A stretch of DNA of 64,000 nucleotides from contig JAEUSY010000023.1 in NCBI GenBank assembly GCA_016788295.1, positions 1 through 64,000 of the forward strand, in the 5' to 3' direction. How positions within the stretch are numbered: the first letter of the stretch is position 1; the number at the start of each line of letters is the position of its first letter. The DNA comes from Flavobacteriales bacterium (GTDB lineage: Bacteria > Bacteroidota > Bacteroidia > Flavobacteriales_F > PHOS-HE28). Shown one piece after another: positions 60,339 to 64,000 of this stretch. The translations under genes were made by a program, and so were the position numbers. The notes beneath the pieces were generated by a model. That model was given only the letters and a program-made list of their open reading frames with translations, ran no database searches and had not been told where the DNA came from.

Positions 60339-61559
60339 ATGGACAAGAAAGTCGTCGAGCGCGAACGGGCCGTGAAGCTGGAGCACTTGGTACACAATGC
60401 CCAGCGGTGCATCGCCTTATACTTCGCCTACGACGCTGAGCTCGTGCATGCCGCGAAGCAGGCGGGCGCCAAGTGGAGCGCGACCCATCGCTGTTGGTGG
60501 ACACCGAACGCGCCGGAACACCTGCAGGCCATCTTCGCCGCGTTCAAGGGCAAGGCCTGGGTGGACATGAACGGCCTGCGGAAGAAACCGGACGCAGTGC
60601 CAACCGTGCCGAAAGCACCTTCGAAACCAACGAGCACGGTAACTACGAGCAAGCCACCGACGCGGACCGATCAGCGAACGCAGCGCAAAGAGCCGCAAGC
60701 GGTGCCCCTTACCCCGGAGCACGAGAACGCCTTGGCCGCGATGCGGAAGAAGCTGGAGATCGCGCGGTACAGCCCGCGAAGCATCCAGGTCTATCTGAGC
60801 GCGACCCGGCAGTTATTCCAGCACTTTCCCCAAAAGCACCCGAACGACATCCGCACGGAGGACATCGAGGACTTCCAGCATCACCTGGCCACTGCGCGCA
60901 AGGTGAGCAACAGCTACCTGAACCAAGTGGTGAACGCGGTGCGCTACTATTACAAGGATGTGCTTGGTGACATGCACCGGGTGAAGTTCATCGAGCGGCC
61001 GCGGAAAGAGACCAAACTGCCCTTGGTGCTCAGCAAGGCCGAAATAGCGGCCCTCCTGAAAGCGCCGAGCAACCTGAAGCATCAAGCCATGCTCGCATTG
61101 GCCTACTCGGGCGGGCTGCGTGTAAGCGAGGTACTCGCCTTGAGGACCGATGACCTGCTGATCGACCGCGGGCTGATCAGGATCCGCGCGGCCAAAGGGA
61201 ACAAGGACCGCACGACCCTGCTTGGGCGAAGCACCGCTGAATTGCTGAAGCGCTACGTTGAGCATTACCAACCGCGTACACTGCTCTTTGAAGGCCAGGG
61301 AGGTGGTGCATACAGTGCACGAAGCCTGCAGAAAGTCCTGGAGTCCGCATTGGATAAAGCCGGTATACAGAAGCCCGCCACCATGCACACCCTGCGGCAT
61401 AGCTTCGCCACCCACCTCTTGGAGCAAGGCACGGACTTGCGCTATATTCAAGCCCTGCTAGGTCATGCCAGCAGTAAGACCACGGAGATCTACACGCATG
61501 TGAGCACACGCTACCTGCAAGGCATTGTGAACCCCATGGACAACTTGGATACTCCTTGA
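60339..61559 (+). CDS. Orphan tyrosine recombinase with N-terminal accessory domain
   Basis: 406 residues. The N-terminal ~75 residues ('LYFAYDAELVHAAKQAGAKWSATHRCWWTPNAPEHLQAIFAAF') form a small domain like the HARP-type 'Y...l....k..GakW....k.W..P' modules found on some Bacteroidota integrases. A Thr/Lys/Pro linker follows. The core-binding SAM-like domain (about 130-210) and catalytic domain follow: Arg in 'YSGGLRVSEVLALR', Lys in 'AAKGNKDRTTLLG', 'HTLRHSFATHLLEQG', His in 'LLGHASSKTTEIYTHVS' and the nucleophile Tyr near 'TRYLQGIVNP'. All catalytic residues are present. No phage or transposon genes adjoin it, so it may act on a chromosomal site or be a relic. Confidence 0.88.
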   Translation: MDKKVVERERAVKLEHLVHNAQRCIALYFAYDAELVHAAKQAGAKWSATHRCWWTPNAPEHLQAIFAAFKGKAWVDMNGLRKKPDAVPTVPKAPSKPTSTVTTSKPPTRTDQRTQRKEPQAVPLTPEHENALAAMRKKLEIARYSPRSIQVYLSATRQLFQHFPQKHPNDIRTEDIEDFQHHLATARKVSNSYLNQVVNAVRYYYKDVLGDMHRVKFIERPRKETKLPLVLSKAEIAALLKAPSNLKHQAMLALAYSGGLRVSEVLALRTDDLLIDRGLIRIRAAKGNKDRTTLLGRSTAELLKRYVEHYQPRTLLFEGQGGGAYSARSLQKVLESALDKAGIQKPATMHTLRHSFATHLLEQGTDLRYIQALLGHASSKTTEIYTHVSTRYLQGIVNPMDNLDTP

Positions 61560-61645
61560 CAGCTTCCTCGACAAAACCTTCGCAAAACCACCCGCAATTG
61601 CGCAATAGCACGAAGATCCGCCCCAGCCGACACTTCCGGCGATAA

Positions 61646-61659
61646 ACGAAGATCTTCGT
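61646..61659. repeat. 14-bp perfect palindrome ACGAAGATCTTCGT
   Basis: Perfectly self-complementary, and its left half ACGAAGATC is repeated directly 36 bp upstream at 61610-61618. Candidate binding or crossover site for the neighbouring recombinase; this is inference. Confidence 0.6.
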
Positions 61660-61890
61660 CTACCCAACGTTCTTGGCAAGCGAAAAGCGACAGGTCTACG
61701 CTCGATCCCCGTACATGCGCCAGTGCAGTCGCGTTCTACACTGTTAAGTGATGAACTCACACATGGACGGGATCCAACGCAGCCTATCGCTTCGCGCCCA
61801 AAAATACAGAGAACGCCTGCCAAGAACATGGCACCTATGCGGCATTCTCCCCACGCACGACCGATGCTCACGCCGCATAGCTGCTGTGAC

Positions 61891-61932
61891 GTTGACCGCC
61901 ATTACGCGCAGAGCCGCGTAACATCGGTCAAC
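61891..61932. repeat. 42-bp two-part inverted repeat downstream of the recombinase
   Basis: GTTGACCG (61891-61898) pairs with CGGTCAAC (61925-61932), and TTACGCG (61902-61908) pairs with CGCGTAA (61915-61921). A symmetric 3-nt internal loop and a 6-nt apical loop separate them. It lacks a T-run, and the outward-facing ends are not in attC orientation. It lies 42 bp from the stop of purC, so a terminator role for purC is possible. Confidence 0.7.
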
Positions 61933-61973
61933 ACCGAATGACCACCGCATTTAGGGAACACGCGCCCCTTGTG

Positions 61974-62930
61974 CTATCCCAAGTACTCTCCCACCGCCCG
62001 TTGCACCCGGGCATTGATGTCATCGGTGGGTGCGGGGTGGAAGGCCTGGCCGGTGATGCGCTCGTAGAGCTCCACATAGCGTTCGGTAACGCTGTGTACG
62101 AAGGCATCGTCCATGGGTGGCACCTGCTGGCCTTCCTTGCCCATGAAACCGCCGGCGATGAGCCATTCGCGCACGAACTCCTTGCTCAGTTGCTTCTGGC
62201 GTTCGCCCCTGGCCTGCCGCTCAGCATAGCCGTCGGCGTAGAAATAGCGTGAGCTATCGGGTGTGTGGATCTCGTCGATGAGCAGGATGCGGCCATCGGC
62301 GGTGCGACCGAACTCGTACTTGGTGTCCACCAGCAGCAGGCCGCGATCGGCGGCGATGCGGCTCCCCTCGGCAAAGAGCACCAGGGCGTAGCGCTGCATG
62401 GTGTCCCACTCCTGCGGCGTGCAGAGACCCCGCGCCAGGATCTCGTCCGGTGTGATGTCCTCGTCGTGCCCCACATCGGCCTTGGTGCTGGGCGTGATGA
62501 GGGGCGCAGGGAAACGGTCGTTCTCGCGCATGCCCTCGGGGAGCGTGGCGCCACAGAGGGTGCGAAGGCCGCTCTGGTAGGTGCGCCAAGCGTGGCCGGC
62601 GAGGTAGCCACGCACCACCATCTCCACCTTCACGGTGCTGCACGCCGCCCCGATGACCACATTGGGATCGGGCGAGGCCTCGGCCCAGTTGGGCGCCACA
62701 TGGCGCGTAAGGCCGAGCATGTGCCAGCTGAGCTGGCTGAGCACCTGTCCCTTGTGGGGGATGCCACGCGGCAGCACCACATCGAAGGCGCTGATGCGGT
62801 CGCTGGCCACGAGGATGATGCGGCCGTCGGACAGGGTGTACACATCGCGCACTTTTCCGCGGTACACGTTGGTGATGAGCGGATGCGAGAGTTCGGCACG
62901 CATGAGCGTACCCGGGAGTGCGGTGGTCAT
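61974..62930 (-). CDS. purC: Phosphoribosylaminoimidazole-succinocarboxamide synthase
   Basis: 318 residues. It joins aspartate to CAIR in purine synthesis. 'VYRGKVRDVYTLSDGRIILVASDRISAFDVVLPRGIPHKGQVLSQLSWHML' and 'EMVVRGYLAGHAWRTYQSG' are SAICAR synthetase signatures; 'LVDTKYEFGRTADGRILLIDEIHTPDSSRYF' contains the catalytic region. The long (~300 aa) form is like the yeast-type single-domain enzyme. Its ATG overlaps the stop of phoH (ATGA), so the two are co-translated. Confidence 0.96.
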   Translation of the reverse strand: MTTALPGTLMRAELSHPLITNVYRGKVRDVYTLSDGRIILVASDRISAFDVVLPRGIPHKGQVLSQLSWHMLGLTRHVAPNWAEASPDPNVVIGAACSTVKVEMVVRGYLAGHAWRTYQSGLRTLCGATLPEGMRENDRFPAPLITPSTKADVGHDEDITPDEILARGLCTPQEWDTMQRYALVLFAEGSRIAADRGLLLVDTKYEFGRTADGRILLIDEIHTPDSSRYFYADGYAERQARGERQKQLSKEFVREWLIAGGFMGKEGQQVPPMDDAFVHSVTERYVELYERITGQAFHPAPTDDINARVQRAVGEYLG

Positions 62931-63898
62931 TGGGGTCGGTCCTTCTTGTCGGTTTTCTGCTCCAGCTCCTTGAACGCGCCGAGCACGCGGGTAACGAGCT
63001 CGTGGCGGATGACGTCCTTCTCATCGAGCTCGATGACGGAGATGCCTTCGATGTTGCGCAGCATGTGTACGGCCGGCATCAGTCCGCTGGGCTGGCGGTC
63101 GGGCAGGTCCACCTGGGTGACATCGCCGGTGATGACGAACTTGGCGTTGCGGCCCATGCGGGTGAGGAACATCTTGAGCTGGGGCAGCGTGGCGTTCTGG
63201 GCCTCGTCGAGGATCACGAAGGCGTGATCGAGGGTGCGGCCGCGCATGAAGGCGAGCGGTGCGATCTGGATGATGCCCTCATCGAGGTGATCGGCCAGGC
63301 GCGTGGCGGGGATCATCTCCTTGAGCGCATCGTAGAGCGGCTGCAGGTAGGGATCCAGCTTCTCGCGCAGGTCGCCGGGCAGGAAGCCGAGGTTCTCCCC
63401 TGCCTCCACTGCAGGCCGCGTGAGGATGATGCGGCGCACCTTGCGTTCCTTCAGCGCCTTCACGGCCAGGGCCACGGCGGTGTACGTTTTGCCGGTGCCG
63501 GCGGGGCCGATGGCGAAGACCATGTCGCTGCCCTCCACGGCCTTCACGAGCTTTTGCTGGTTGAGGGTGCGGGCCTTTACGCGCAGGCCGGCGTTGCCGT
63601 AGACCAGCACGTCGGCATCATCACCGCCGGTGGCCTCGCCGCGTTCACCGGTGCCCATGATATCATCGAGCACCTTGCGGGGCAGATCGTTGTAGCGGGC
63701 CACGTGGGCCACCAGCTCGTTGAAGCGCTCCTCGAACAAGGCGATATCGGCCTCGGCGCCGGACACCTTGAGGGTATCGCCACGGGCAATGAGGTTGAGC
63801 TTGGGGAACAGCGGCCTGATGAGGCGCAGGTTGGCATCGTTGGCGCCCAGCACGGCCACGGGATCAACGCCGGTTATGGTGAACAGCTTCTCGCTCAA
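62927..63898 (-). CDS. phoH: PhoH-family ATPase
   Basis: 323 residues. An N-terminal KH-like/PhoH-specific region is followed by the ATPase domain: Walker A 'FAIGPAGTGKTYTAVALA', 'ILTRPAVEAGENLGFLPGDLREKLDPYLQPLYD' and Walker B 'HAFVILDEAQNATLPQLKMFLTRMG', then 'ITGDVTQVDLP'. The protein is probably involved in RNA metabolism or the phosphate/stress response. The start is a TTG at 63898 (no ATG upstream of SEKLFTITG). A TACCTTCG box at 63965-63972 lies 66 nt upstream. Confidence 0.94.
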   Translation of the reverse strand: MSEKLFTITGVDPVAVLGANDANLRLIRPLFPKLNLIARGDTLKVSGAEADIALFEERFNELVAHVARYNDLPRKVLDDIMGTGERGEATGGDDADVLVYGNAGLRVKARTLNQQKLVKAVEGSDMVFAIGPAGTGKTYTAVALAVKALKERKVRRIILTRPAVEAGENLGFLPGDLREKLDPYLQPLYDALKEMIPATRLADHLDEGIIQIAPLAFMRGRTLDHAFVILDEAQNATLPQLKMFLTRMGRNAKFVITGDVTQVDLPDRQPSGLMPAVHMLRNIEGISVIELDEKDVIRHELVTRVLGAFKELEQKTDKKDRPQ

Positions 63899-63964
63899 TG
63901 GAAACTTGCGGTTGTTGAAACATTTTTCCGGAACGCGCTTATGGCCCGGAATAGTTTTGAGCGC

Positions 63965-63972
63965 CGAAGGTA
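63965..63972 (-). promoter_or_regulatory. -7 element TACCTTCG of phoH-purC
   Basis: TACCTTCG on the minus strand, one mismatch to TAnnTTTG, 66 nt before the TTG start of phoH. The remaining bases to the window end show no gene. Confidence 0.45.
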
Positions 63973-64000
63973 GCCCACGCCCGCGCTCCCGCTATTGACC

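Larger units (their letters stand above)
61560..61973. other. 414-bp non-coding region after the recombinase
   Basis: No convincing gene, tRNA or repeat array is present. It holds a direct repeat ACGAAGATC (61610 and 61646), a palindrome at 61646-61659 and a long hairpin at 61891-61932. It could contain the recombinase's target site or be the scar of a lost element. Confidence 0.5.

Noticed and set aside
61891-61932. An integron attC site next to the recombinase
   Set aside because: The outer boxes read GTTGACC...GGTCAAC, whereas attC ends read RYYYAAC...GTTRRRY, and there is no cassette array. The recombinase also shows no IntI-specific insertion that I could recognise.

Overview
The window comes from the chromosome of a high-GC member of the Bacteroidota, most likely a flavobacterial-order relative. 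Three features support this. Promoters carry the Bacteroidota -7 element TAnnTTTG (often TACTTTTG, TACCTTTG or TATTTTCG), with no obvious Shine-Dalgarno sequences. Several secreted proteins end in a type IX secretion (T9SS) type A sorting domain. Families typical of the phylum recur (DUF6089, DUF5063, YwqK, TlpA-like proteins, a tightly packed serC-serA-DUF1015 run). No phage, plasmid backbone, rRNA operon or CRISPR array is visible. Gene density is high, with many 4-bp ATGA overlaps.

Layout. 1-1273: the end of a transaldolase-like/CBS protein and a KdsC-like phosphatase, separated by a nested inverted repeat. 1274-6856 (minus): a dense run of yqwK-like, mnmA, a lipoprotein, a T9SS subtilase, aat and a DUF2141 protein. 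6945-11573: housekeeping genes (transaldolase, YciO/Sua5, NnrD/E, Pcm, a Gfo/Idh/MocA oxidoreductase). 11621-13905: a lipoprotein coupled to a polyprenyl-phosphate sugar transferase. 13953-18898: a T9SS sugar dehydrogenase, release factor 3 and a TlpA-like protein. 19138-24543: a 1397-residue repeat protein diverging from an FAD oxidoreductase. 24607-27119: tRNA-Thr, then a T9SS beta-propeller protein preceded by a clear cobalamin riboswitch (a BtuG-like arrangement), and an outer-membrane barrel. 27285-31769: a small protein, an EF-G paralogue with altered GTPase motifs, and an M1 peptidase.

31828-38726 is the most system-like accessory region. A lone response regulator diverges from E1/ThiF-like protein, LuxI-like acyltransferase candidate, 7TMR-DISM histidine kinase and REC-PAS-histidine kinase genes, ending with a membrane-anchored beta-sandwich protein. 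I read it as a candidate signal synthesis and sensing module of unknown chemistry.

38837-49286 holds phenylacetate degradation genes: paaE divergent from paaABCD, a DUF5063 gene, paaG and paaH, then after four unrelated genes paaI and paaJ. The paa intergenic gaps are rich in inverted repeats, and paaH carries an in-frame pair of palindromes. 49358-60181: YdeI-like protein, ribosomal protein L31, a beta-helix lipoprotein, LuxC-like acyl-CoA reductase, ferredoxin, serine biosynthesis (serC, serA), DUF1015, YggS, DUF6089 and a HEAT-repeat protein. 60339-63898: an orphan tyrosine recombinase with a 414-bp non-coding tail containing palindromes, then purC and phoH.

Functions rest on reading translated sequences and motifs by eye; no database search was run.
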